Assembly (NCBI RefSeq): GCF_019139675.1
Contig: NZ_CP077077.1
Span: forward strand, 5,270,001-5,334,000
Reading direction: 5' to 3'
Source of the DNA: Pseudomonas maumuensis
Lineage (GTDB): Bacteria > Pseudomonadota > Gammaproteobacteria > Pseudomonadales > Pseudomonadaceae
DNA length: 64,000 nt
The notes under the pieces are model-generated. The model was not told the origin of the DNA. It saw nothing but the letters and a program-made list of their open reading frames with translations, and did not search any database. Each line of letters begins with the position of its first letter. The first letter of the stretch is position 1. The translations under genes and the position numbers were made by a program. This document shows, piece after piece, positions 20,149-28,824 of the stretch.

Positions 20149-20691
20149 ATGCGTACCACCCGCCTCGCCCTCACCTGCTGCCTCGCCCTATCCGGCTGCA
20201 ACACTGCGCCACCGCCCCCTTCAGACCTCGACACCTTGCTCGACACCATCGAACGTCGCCTTGACCTTGCCGAAGCCGTCGCGCTGCACAAATGGGACCG
20301 AGGGCAGCCGGTGCAGGCCGTTGACCGCGAGCATCAGGTACTGGCCAGCGCGCGCCAGGCCGCAAGCGCTTTCCAGCTGGACCCGGCACGCGCCGAAGCG
20401 TTCTTCGCCGACCAGATCGAGGCCAGCAAACTGCTTCAGTACCACCTGCTGGACAGTTGGCACCGCGCACGGCAGGCGCCGGACCTGCCTCGACGGGATC
20501 TAAGTCAGGACGTTCGCCCTGCATTGGATCAGCTTCAGACGCAACTGCTCGCTGCCCTTGCCCGGTTCGACCGGGCAGCCACGATCGACTGCCCTGGGCT
20601 TTTGGCCGATGCCCTGCACCAGCGCAGGCACGCAGCCGCACGGCACCTCGCCCTTGTTCGCGCCAGCGGCCAGCTGTGCAAAACCACCTGA
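20149..20691 (+). CDS. Secreted/periplasmic chorismate mutase (AroQ gamma type)
   Basis: A 180-residue exported protein. The signal peptide MRTTRLALTCCLALSGCNTA contains a lipobox-like LSGC, so it may be a lipoprotein. The mature part matches the AroQ-gamma fold: LLDTIERRLDLAEAVALHKW, then DRGQPVQAVDREHQVLASAR and FFADQIEASKLLQYHLLDSW. The Arg, Lys and Glu/Gln residues of the active site are present. Such enzymes convert chorismate to prephenate outside the cytoplasm; their role there is unclear. The start at 20149 has AGGAG about 6 bp upstream. It is inserted between glnA and ntrB, in a separate unit after the glnA terminator. Confidence 0.85.
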   Translation: MRTTRLALTCCLALSGCNTAPPPPSDLDTLLDTIERRLDLAEAVALHKWDRGQPVQAVDREHQVLASARQAASAFQLDPARAEAFFADQIEASKLLQYHLLDSWHRARQAPDLPRRDLSQDVRPALDQLQTQLLAALARFDRAATIDCPGLLADALHQRRHAAARHLALVRASGQLCKTT

Positions 20692-20699
20692 GCCCCCTA

Positions 20700-20716
20700 T
20701 GCTCCATATTGGTGCA
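20700..20716. promoter_or_regulatory. NtrC-like binding site upstream of ntrBC
   Basis: TGCTCCATATTGGTGCA matches the GCACCATATTGGTGC site upstream of glnA at all but one position of the core. It lies just after the chorismate mutase stop and about 145 bp before a sigma54 promoter, consistent with autoactivation of ntrBC. Confidence 0.78.
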
Positions 20717-20842
20717 TTGCATAACCAGGCGCCTCGGGATACACCCCACTTTGGGTCACAAGAATCGTTTAACCAGGGTTTTGTGTGCCGACTTTGCGCG
20801 CATACAGGACTTTATCCGGAAATTCCGCTTCTTTTCGGAGCC

Positions 20843-20859
20843 TTGGTTTGGTTCTTGCA
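20843..20859 (+). promoter_or_regulatory. Candidate sigma54 promoter of ntrBC
   Basis: TTGGTTTGGTTCTTGCA has GG (20845-20846) and GC (20857-20858) spaced by 10 bp with TTGCA at the -12 element. The -24 element is weaker than consensus. It is 88 bp before the ntrB start. Confidence 0.65.
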
Positions 20860-20946
20860 TTTTCATCGCATCCAGCACGTCATCCGTGCGCGCCCCAGGT
20901 CTGGCCGGGGCGCCAAAAGAGTGCCAACAGAGGTCAACGACGCCTT

Positions 20947-22028
20947 ATGACCATCAGCGATGCACAGCACCGTCTGCTTCTGGACAACCTGACCACGGCG
21001 ACGCTCCTGCTCAACGCCGAATTGCGCCTGGAGTACATGAACCCAGCCGCGGAAATGCTCCTGGCCGTCAGTGGCCAGCGTAGCCATGGCCAGTTCATCA
21101 GCGAGCTGTTCACCGAATCGACCGAGGCCCTCAACTCGCTGCGCCAGGCAGTGGAGCAGGCGCATCCGTTCACCAAGCGCGAAGCCCAGCTGACCTCGCT
21201 GACCGGCCAGAGCATCACCGTCGACTACGCCGTCACGCCTATCCTGCACCAGGGCCAGACCCTTCTGTTGCTGGAGGTGCATCCACGTGACCGCCTGCTG
21301 CGCATCACCAAGGAGGAGGCCCAGCTGAGCAAGCAGGAGACCACCAAGATGCTGGTTCGCGGCCTCGCCCACGAGATCAAGAACCCCCTGGGCGGGATTC
21401 GCGGCGCGGCGCAGTTGCTGGCCCGCGAGCTGCCCGAGGATGGCCTGCGCGACTACACCAACGTGATCATCGAAGAGGCCGACCGCCTGCGTAACCTGGT
21501 CGACCGCATGCTCGGCTCGAACAAACTGCCGTCGCTGACCCTGACCAACATCCACGAAGTGCTCGAACGTGTGTGCAGCCTGGTCGAGGCGGAGAGCCAG
21601 GGCGGCATCACCCTGGTGCGCGACTACGACCCGAGCCTGCCGGACGTGCTGATCGACCGCGAGCAGATGATCCAGGCCGTACTCAATATCGTGCGCAACG
21701 CCATGCAGGCCATCGCCGGGCAGAACGAACTGCGCCTGGGCCGGATCACCCTGCGCAGCCGCGCCGTGCGCCAGTTCACCATCGGCCATGTGCGCCACCG
21801 CCTGGTGGCGCGGATCGAGATCATCGACAACGGCCCCGGCATCCCCGCGGAACTGCAGGACACGCTCTTCTATCCCATGGTCAGCGGCCGCCCGGACGGC
21901 ACCGGGCTGGGCCTGGCCATCACCCAGAACATCATCAGCCAGCACCAGGGCCTGATCGAATGTGAAAGCCACGCCGGCCACACCACCTTCTCGATCTACC
22001 TGCCCCTGGAACAAGGAGCCACCGCCCC

Positions 22029-22032
<4 letters not shown>
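20947..22032 (+). CDS. ntrB: Nitrogen regulation sensor kinase NtrB (GlnL)
   Basis: Cytosolic histidine kinase/phosphatase that phosphorylates NtrC under nitrogen limitation and is inhibited via PII (GlnB/GlnK). It has 361 residues: a PAS domain at about 8-110 (LLNAELRLEYMNPAAEMLLA), the phospho-accepting His near residue 142 in RGLAHEIKNPLGGIRGAAQL, and an ATPase domain with DNGPGIP and the G2 box GTGLGLAI. The start is ATG at 20947 (MTISDAQHRLLLDN); upstream in-frame codons run through the sigma54 promoter. It overlaps ntrC by 4 bp (ATGA). Confidence 0.97.
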
Positions 22033-23465
<1,433 letters not shown>

Positions 23466-23488
23466 GCATCGACCTGCTGCAAGCTAGG

Positions 23489-23508
23489 GAGGGCCAACCA
23501 TGGCCCTC
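23489..23508. terminator. Stem-loop after ntrC
   Basis: GAGGGCCA-ACCA-TGGCCCTC is a perfect 8-bp stem with a 4-nt loop, 24 bp after ntrC. No T-tract follows, so termination strength is uncertain. It lies between convergent ntrC and the RHS-core gene. Confidence 0.55.
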
Positions 23509-23590
23509 TCGTAGGCAACGCATGAAACCGGCCAGTTGACGGTTCATCTGCCAATAGAGCCCAACAGACATGAGACGTGAATAGATAGAC

Positions 23591-24409
23591 CTAATTCATG
23601 TTCCTCAATTCATCAGCAGCCAGAAGAACGTCATCGTGCGCCTTCTGTATCACTACCTCGGACAGATCCGAGGCCGTGTTGGCGCTGATTGCATCCCTCA
23701 CTTGCCCGAACAACGCCGGAATTTTCTGTTCCGATTTCACGCTACTCAGCGTCAGATAGTGCAAAGGATCTTGCGCCTGCCTTGCCTCACGATACTGCGC
23801 AACTTTCTTCGCTACCCAGAGCGCAAATCCCGTCCATGCCGCCACACTGCCCACAACAGGGTTGACCGCCACTCCCGCCAACTGGAGCGCATTAGTGACA
23901 AACGCAAGCCCTCCCAAGGCGACCTCACCACTATCCACGGTGAACCGTGTCAGGCTAGGGGCCACCTCATTCAGTACACGATGATCGATAGAATGTGCCT
24001 TTTTCGCCTGCACGTCCCTTCTGGTCAGGAGGCTTTTGTGCAGATCCCTTGCTCCATCCTGGAAGACGAGGCCCGAGAAGACGGCATCCCTCACCAACCC
24101 CCACCACCGCCCCCCAGGATCACTCCGATTGACTGGATCACCGCCACAATAGCCATATGCGTTAAGCCCCCCTCTGCCGAATGGGCTGAAGCGATCAGGG
24201 GACAGGAAGCGCAATGCGGTTGGAGAATAGCAACGGTAGCCGCTGCCCAGTTGATAGATGCCCATCGGCCTTTCACGGAGCTGCCCGCAGAAGCCGAGAA
24301 CTGGACCTCCTGCCATTGCAGCGGCACCGTATGGCGTATACGCCCTGAAGTACGTGCTCGCACCGAAAGATGATCGCTGGTGATCAAGCATTGCCAAGGA
24401 CAGGCTCAT
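23591..24409 (-). CDS. Orphan RHS-repeat core domain protein
   Basis: A 272-residue stand-alone protein with an RHS-associated core: RAYTPYGAAAMA near the start, then the YRCYSPTALRFLSPDRFSPF block, GGLNAYGYCGGDPVNRSDPG and the closing DPGGR (residues about 95-99). Beyond that the tail is unique, with a hydrophobic stretch (VALGGLAFVTNALQLAGVAV and onward) that may enter membranes. In large RHS toxins the part after the core is the polymorphic toxin domain; here the long repeat shell is absent. The start at 24409 is preferred because GGAGGG lies 7 bp upstream; an in-frame start at 24433 is weaker. Base composition is AT-richer than the neighbours, suggesting transfer. No immunity gene is recognised. 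Confidence 0.82.
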   Translation of the reverse strand: MSLSLAMLDHQRSSFGASTYFRAYTPYGAAAMAGGPVLGFCGQLRERPMGIYQLGSGYRCYSPTALRFLSPDRFSPFGRGGLNAYGYCGGDPVNRSDPGGRWWGLVRDAVFSGLVFQDGARDLHKSLLTRRDVQAKKAHSIDHRVLNEVAPSLTRFTVDSGEVALGGLAFVTNALQLAGVAVNPVVGSVAAWTGFALWVAKKVAQYREARQAQDPLHYLTLSSVKSEQKIPALFGQVRDAISANTASDLSEVVIQKAHDDVLLAADELRNMN

Positions 24410-24553
24410 GAACAATCCCTCCCACGGGACCATGATTCATGAGCAGAAACTTAACCAAGGCGAGCAGTGGCCGAAACTGGCAAATTTATCAGGCCCCACT
24501 TGCACAGTTGCTGTGCCGCACGCACCAGTACAAGGCAAATTAGCCTTCAGAAA

Positions 24554-24590
24554 CAAAAAAAAAAGGCCATAACGCTACATTTATGGCCTA
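24554..24590 (-). terminator. Intrinsic terminator for the gene at 24677-25114
   Basis: On the minus strand, AGGCCATAA and TTATGGCCT style arms (24564-24572 and 24581-24589, perfect 9 bp) enclose an 8-nt loop and are followed by ten T residues. It is a strong classical terminator about 90 bp downstream of the membrane protein gene. The rest of the 24410-24676 gap is AT-rich leader sequence with no other feature seen. Confidence 0.92.
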
Positions 24591-24676
24591 TCTAGTATCT
24601 GGCACGCTCCCTGCAACGTACAACGTAACTTCCATTTCGGGGACCTCGGTACAGGCAGGCCGGGATATCCCCTCTT

Positions 24677-25114
24677 TTATTCGTGCAGCCTGACCTGCAC
24701 CCGCCAACGCCCCGCCTCCTGCGCACCGGTCCATTCGCCACGCAGGGGGCGCGCAGCGACCAGCGTCAACAGCAAGCCTTCCTCGCTCTTCTGCAAGCGC
24801 CAGCCCACCGGCTTGCCCTGCAACATCAACTGGCCCCGCGCGGCCTTGCCTTCGGCCTGGAACACCACGGCCACGGTACCCTCGACATTCTCGCCATGCA
24901 GTTGCGGCTCTTCGTTGAACCACAGGTCCAGCCCGCCCTGCACCACCTCGACCTGCTCCAGCAACCGCTCCTCGGGCGCCGTCAGCCGGCCGATCATCAG
25001 GCCCACGAGCATGCCGAAGATCGCCAGCGACAGCAGCACCCGTGGCCAAGCCTTCGAACGCGGGTCGGGTTCGGGGGTAGAATGCTCGTCATCTTCACGC
25101 TTGGAGCCGTGCAT
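24677..25114 (-). CDS. Hypothetical single-pass membrane protein
   Basis: A 145-residue protein that I do not recognise. The first 22 residues are charged and probably cytoplasmic, followed by one membrane segment (VLLSLAIFGMLVGLMIGRL, about 26-44). A periplasmic region rich in short beta-like stretches follows (LDLWFNEEPQLHGENVEGTV, GQLMLQGKPVGWRL, RWRVQVRLHE). No cysteine pairs or catalytic motif are visible. Its ATG (25114) overlaps the ATG of the divergent trmL at CATG 25112-25115, so the two genes have no intergenic space. It ends in a strong terminator. Confidence 0.82.
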   Translation of the reverse strand: MHGSKREDDEHSTPEPDPRSKAWPRVLLSLAIFGMLVGLMIGRLTAPEERLLEQVEVVQGGLDLWFNEEPQLHGENVEGTVAVVFQAEGKAARGQLMLQGKPVGWRLQKSEEGLLLTLVAARPLRGEWTGAQEAGRWRVQVRLHE

Positions 25115-25574
25115 GTTTCACGTCATCCTTTTTCAACCAGAAATTCCGCCGAATACCGGCAACATCATCCGCCTGTGCGCCAACAGCGGCTGCGCCCTGC
25201 ACCTGATCGAGCCCATCAGCTTCGAACTGGACGACAAGCGCCTGCGCCGCGCGGGGCTGGACTACCACGAGTATGCCACGCTACAGCGCCACCAAAGCCT
25301 GGCCGAATGTCTGGAAAGCCTGAATCAGCCTCGACTGTTCGCGTTCACCACCAAAGGCTCGCACCCGTTCCATGAGGTCGAGTACCAGCCCGGTGACGTC
25401 TTCCTGTTCGGGCCCGAAAGCCGTGGCCTGCCGGCCGAGGTGCTGGACAGCCTGCCTGCCGAACAACGCCTGCGCCTGCCGATGCGGCCGGGGTGCCGGA
25501 GCTTGAACCTGTCCAATACCGTGGCGGTGACGGTGTACGAGGCGTGGCGCCAGCAGGGGTTCGCCGGAAGCTGA
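25113..25574 (+). CDS. trmL: tRNA (cytidine/uridine-2'-O-)-methyltransferase TrmL
   Basis: SPOUT-class methyltransferase that modifies the wobble base 34 of tRNA-Leu isoacceptors. It has 153 residues, starting MFHVILFQPEIPPNTGNIIR, the family hallmark (N-x-G-N-I-x-R). The C-terminal trefoil knot that binds SAM is shown by FLFGPESRGLP and LRLPMRPGCRSLNLSNTVAV. GGAG lies 7 bp upstream of the ATG at 25113. Longer in-frame extensions run antisense through the neighbouring gene and were not used. It is followed by an REP and a terminator. Confidence 0.96.
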   Translation: MFHVILFQPEIPPNTGNIIRLCANSGCALHLIEPISFELDDKRLRRAGLDYHEYATLQRHQSLAECLESLNQPRLFAFTTKGSHPFHEVEYQPGDVFLFGPESRGLPAEVLDSLPAEQRLRLPMRPGCRSLNLSNTVAVTVYEAWRQQGFAGS

Positions 25575-25591
25575 TGCGCTTGCCGCTCGGG

Positions 25592-25681
25592 CCCTATCGC
25601 CGGCAAGCCGGCTCCCACAGGATCTGTGCTGTTTTCCAGGCCCACACAATACCTGTGGGAGCCGGCTTGCCGGCGATAGGG
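25592..25681. repeat. REP-type inverted repeat, 30-bp arms
   Basis: Arms 25592-25621 and 25652-25681 (CCCTATCGCCGGCAAGCCGG core) are perfect over 30 bp with a 30-nt loop, the longest arms in the window. It lies just after trmL and before the terminator shared with secB. Confidence 0.92.
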
Positions 25682-25703
25682 CACGAGCAGAATACATGAC
25701 ATG

Positions 25704-25731
25704 AAAAAGGCGACCACGAAGGTCGCCTTTT
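25704..25731. terminator. Bidirectional terminator between trmL and secB
   Basis: AAAAAGGCGACC-ACGAA-GGTCGCCTTTT forms a 9- to 10-bp stem with A and T tracts on either side. The genes on both sides point toward it. Confidence 0.92.
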
Positions 25732-25747
25732 GCTTTACCGGCAGAAA

Positions 25748-26233
25748 TTACTGCACGGTCGGCACTTCACCGGCTTCCTGCATGCGCTGCATCTCTTGCG
25801 CGTACAGGGCGTCGAAGTTGACCGGCGACAGCATCAGCGCCGGGAACGAACCACGGGTCACCAGGCTGTCCAGGGTCTCGCGGGCGTACGGGAACAGGAT
25901 GTTCGGGCAGAACGCGCCGAGGGTGTGGCTCATCGAAGCGGCATCGAGGTTGGCGATCAGGAAGATGCCGGCCTGTTGCACTTCGGCGATGAACGCCACT
26001 TCGTCACCGTTCTTGACGGTCACCGACAGGGTCAGCACCACTTCGTGGAAGTCGCCTTCCAGGGCTTTCTGGCGGGTGTTCAGGTCCAGCGATACGCTCG
26101 GCTCCCACTGCTGGCGGAAGATCTGCGGGCTTTTCGGCGCCTCGAACGACAGATCGCGCACGTAGATACGCTGCAGGGAGAATTGTGGTGCGGTTTCTTC
26201 AGCACCAGCGCCGTTGTTCTGTTGGTCAGTCAT
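25748..26233 (-). CDS. secB: Protein-export chaperone SecB
   Basis: Tetrameric cytosolic chaperone that keeps preproteins unfolded and hands them to SecA. It has 161 residues. The conserved blocks are [20 protein letters not shown], the central [15 protein letters not shown] segment, and [20 protein letters not shown], followed by [20 protein letters not shown]. The start is ATG at 26233 ([13 protein letters not shown]). It lies 39 bp downstream of grxC on the same strand, in the common proteobacterial order rhodanese-grxC-secB. Confidence 0.98.
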   Translation of the reverse strand: MTDQQNNGAGAEETAPQFSLQRIYVRDLSFEAPKSPQIFRQQWEPSVSLDLNTRQKALEGDFHEVVLTLSVTVKNGDEVAFIAEVQQAGIFLIANLDAASMSHTLGAFCPNILFPYARETLDSLVTRGSFPALMLSPVNFDALYAQEMQRMQEAGEVPTVQ

Positions 26234-26272
26234 GGCAGATCCTTTTCCTAATGTTCTTGAATGCAGTGCGAA

Positions 26273-26527
26273 TCAGGCCGCCAGCAGCGCGTCGAGCTTG
26301 CCCGCGCGCTCCAGGGCATAGAGGTCATCGCATCCACCGACGTGCGTGCTGCCGATCCAGATCTGCGGCACCGAGGTACGGCCGGCCTTCTGGCTCATTT
26401 CGGCGCGAACCTGGGGTTTGCCGTCGACCTTGATCTCCTCGAACGCCACGCCCTTGCTCTCGAGCAGGTACTTGGCGCGCATGCAGTAGGGGCAGTAGTC
26501 GCTGGAATAGACGATGACGGGCTTCAT
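26273..26527 (-). CDS. grxC: Glutaredoxin 3
   Basis: Small thiol-disulfide oxidoreductase of 84 residues. The redox-active CPYC is at residues about 12-15 (SSDYCPYCMRAKYLL). The cis-Pro loop TSVPQIWIG and the glutathione-binding VGGCDDLYALE are present. It follows the rhodanese gene after 1 bp and precedes secB, so it is the middle gene of a three-gene unit. Confidence 0.96.
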   Translation of the reverse strand: MKPVIVYSSDYCPYCMRAKYLLESKGVAFEEIKVDGKPQVRAEMSQKAGRTSVPQIWIGSTHVGGCDDLYALERAGKLDALLAA

Positions 26528-26528
26528 A

Positions 26529-26942
26529 TCACTTCACCAGGGGCAGGTTATCGGCTTTCCAGCTGGAAACGCCACCGCTGAGCTTGGCGGCGGTGTAACC
26601 AGCCTTGAGCAGTTCGCGGCACAGGGTACCGGACTGCTGGCCCATCGCGTCGACGACGATCAGGGTCTTGTCTTTGTGTTTTTCCAGCTCGGTCATGCGG
26701 CCGGCCACTTTGTCCTGCGGCATGCTCAGCGCGCCGACGATATGCCCGGCCGAATATTCCTTGGCGGTACGGATGTCGATCACCACGGCCTTGTCGGCGT
26801 TGACCAGGGCGGTCAGCTGGCCGTTGCTCAGGCTCTGGCCGCCACGGCGGACTTCATTGACCAGCAGCAGGACCAACAGGACGACGAAAATGGCCACCAG
26901 GATGAAGTGATCTGTCGCGAATTGAATCAGGTGAGCAACCAT
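26529..26942 (-). CDS. Membrane-anchored rhodanese-like protein (YibN-type)
   Basis: A 137-residue protein with one N-terminal membrane segment (FILVAIFVVLLVLLLVNEV, about 13-31) and a rhodanese fold at about 40-137 (AVVIDIRTAKEYSAGHIVGA, then GVSSWKADNLPLVK). The position where active rhodaneses carry the catalytic cysteine reads VVDAMGQQSG, with no Cys, so sulfur transfer through a persulfide is unlikely. The start MVAHLIQFATDH at 26942 is preferred over 26984. It is the first gene of the rhodanese-grxC-secB unit, divergent from gpmI. The E. coli homologue YibN has the same layout. Confidence 0.9.
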   Translation of the reverse strand: MVAHLIQFATDHFILVAIFVVLLVLLLVNEVRRGGQSLSNGQLTALVNADKAVVIDIRTAKEYSAGHIVGALSMPQDKVAGRMTELEKHKDKTLIVVDAMGQQSGTLCRELLKAGYTAAKLSGGVSSWKADNLPLVK

Positions 26943-27148
26943 CAGGGGTGTTCCAGGCGATTGAAAATGGCGGCCAGTATACACAGCCCCCCATGACCGC
27001 CAAAGCCCACTGGGCTTGCGGCAAACGCGCCTTCATGTTGCATGCCTGACCGCGCTGGTCGGGCAATGGGAGGAATATTCGCCGTCGCTGGCGGATTTGC
27101 CCTAAAATGCGTGTCTTTATCATCTTTGAACAACCGTGAGTTTGATTG

Positions 27149-28684
27149 ATGACGAGCACGCCTAAACCCCTGGTCCTGATCATCCTGGATGGCTTCGGTC
27201 ACAGCGAAAGCCCCGAATACAACGCCATCTTTGCTGCCAACACGCCGGTCTACGACCGCCTGCGCGCCACCCAGCCGCACGGCCTGATCTCCGGCTCCGG
27301 CATGGACGTGGGGCTGCCCGACGGGCAGATGGGCAACTCGGAAGTCGGCCACATGAACCTCGGCGCCGGGCGCGTGGTGTACCAGGACTTCACCCGGGTG
27401 ACCAAGGCCATCCGCGACGGCGAGTTCTTCGAAAACCCGGTGCTCGTCGGTGCCGTGGAAAAAGCCGCCAGCGCCGGCAAGGCCGTACATATCCTCGGCC
27501 TGCTCTCCGACGGCGGTGTACACAGCCACCAGGACCACCTGATTGCCATGGCCGAACTGGCCGCGCAGCGTGGCGCCGAAAAGATCTACCTGCACGCCTT
27601 CCTCGATGGCCGCGACACGCCGCCACGCAGCGCACAGTCGTCCATCGAACTGCTCGACGCCACCTTCGCCAAGCTCGGCAAGGGCCGCATCGCCAGCCTG
27701 ATCGGCCGCTACTACGCGATGGACCGCGACAACCGCTGGGACCGCGTCAGCGCCGCCTACAACCTGATCGTCGACAGCGCCGCCGAATACACCGCAGCGA
27801 CCGCCGTAGCTGGCCTTGAAGCCGCCTACGCCCGCGACGAGAGCGACGAATTCGTCAAGGCCACCCGCATCGGCGAAGCGGTGAAGGTCGAAGACGGCGA
27901 CGCCGTGATCTTCATGAACTTCCGCGCCGACCGCGCCCGCGAGCTGTCCCGCGTGTTCGTCGAACCCGATTTCAACGAATTTCCGCGCGCGCGCCTGCCC
28001 AAGCTGGCGGCCTACATCGGCCTGACCCAGTATTCGGCGAAGATCCCGGCCCCGGCGGCTTTCGCCCCGGCCAGCCTGAACAACGTGCTCGGCGAGTACC
28101 TGGCGAAGAACGGCAAGACCCAGCTGCGCATCGCCGAAACCGAGAAATACGCCCACGTCACCTTCTTCTTCTCGGGCGGACGCGAAGAGCCGTTCGAAGG
28201 CGAAGAACGCATCCTGATCCCGTCGCCGAAGGTCGCCACCTACGACCTGCAGCCGGAAATGAGCGCCCCGGAGGTCACCGATCGTATCGTCGAGGCCATC
28301 GAGCAGCAGCGTTATGACGTGATCGTGGTCAACTACGCCAACGGCGACATGGTCGGCCACACCGGCGTGTTCGATGCCGCGGTCAAGGCCGTGGAGGCGC
28401 TGGATGGCTGCGTTGGCCGTATCGTCGCGGCGCTGGACAAGGTCGGCGGCGAAGCGCTGATCACCGCCGACCACGGCAACGTCGAGCAGATGGAAGACGA
28501 ATGCACCGGTCAGGCGCACACCGCCCACACCACCGAGCCAGTGCCGTTCATCTATGTCGGCAAGCGCAACGTGAAAGTCCGTGACGGCGGCGTACTGGCC
28601 GATGTGGCACCGACCATGCTCGAGCTGCTGGGCCTGGAAAAACCGGCGGAGATGACCGGCACCTCGATTCTGCTGAATGCCTGA
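27149..28684 (+). CDS. gpmI: 2,3-bisphosphoglycerate-independent phosphoglycerate mutase
   Basis: Manganese-dependent glycolytic enzyme that interconverts 3- and 2-phosphoglycerate. It has 511 residues. The N-terminal metal-binding [13 protein letters not shown] and the phosphoserine nucleophile in [20 protein letters not shown] are present, as are the arginine-rich RGDG-like block [14 protein letters not shown] and the metal site [11 protein letters not shown]. The ATG at 27149 is chosen; the preceding TTG codon in frame is less likely. It is divergent from the rhodanese-grxC-secB unit and followed by a terminator. Confidence 0.98.
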   Translation: MTSTPKPLVLIILDGFGHSESPEYNAIFAANTPVYDRLRATQPHGLISGSGMDVGLPDGQMGNSEVGHMNLGAGRVVYQDFTRVTKAIRDGEFFENPVLVGAVEKAASAGKAVHILGLLSDGGVHSHQDHLIAMAELAAQRGAEKIYLHAFLDGRDTPPRSAQSSIELLDATFAKLGKGRIASLIGRYYAMDRDNRWDRVSAAYNLIVDSAAEYTAATAVAGLEAAYARDESDEFVKATRIGEAVKVEDGDAVIFMNFRADRARELSRVFVEPDFNEFPRARLPKLAAYIGLTQYSAKIPAPAAFAPASLNNVLGEYLAKNGKTQLRIAETEKYAHVTFFFSGGREEPFEGEERILIPSPKVATYDLQPEMSAPEVTDRIVEAIEQQRYDVIVVNYANGDMVGHTGVFDAAVKAVEALDGCVGRIVAALDKVGGEALITADHGNVEQMEDECTGQAHTAHTTEPVPFIYVGKRNVKVRDGGVLADVAPTMLELLGLEKPAEMTGTSILLNA

Positions 28685-28733
28685 TCGACGCAATAGGGCC
28701 GCTTTGCGGCCCCAAAACATTTGAATTCCAGAC

Positions 28734-28770
28734 CAACGCCCCGCCGCACACGCCGCTGGGCGTTTTTTTT
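28734..28770 (+). terminator. Terminator after gpmI
   Basis: AACGCCC (28735-28741) and GGGCGTT (28758-28764) enclose a 16-nt loop and are followed by a run of eight T residues. It lies 50 bp after the gpmI stop. Confidence 0.8.
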
Positions 28771-28824
28771 GCACGCCCGCGCGGGCATACTAGGCCAGTC
28801 TCCATCCCTGGTACGCCCAACCCC

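Noticed and set aside
24410..24676. Possible upstream remainder of an RHS toxin
   Set aside because: No YD-repeat coding sequence is seen in the gap, which holds only a leader and the terminator of the neighbouring gene.
26942..28774. 610-codon minus-strand frame opposite gpmI
   Set aside because: gpmI is unambiguous with all catalytic motifs; the opposite frame is a codon-bias shadow.
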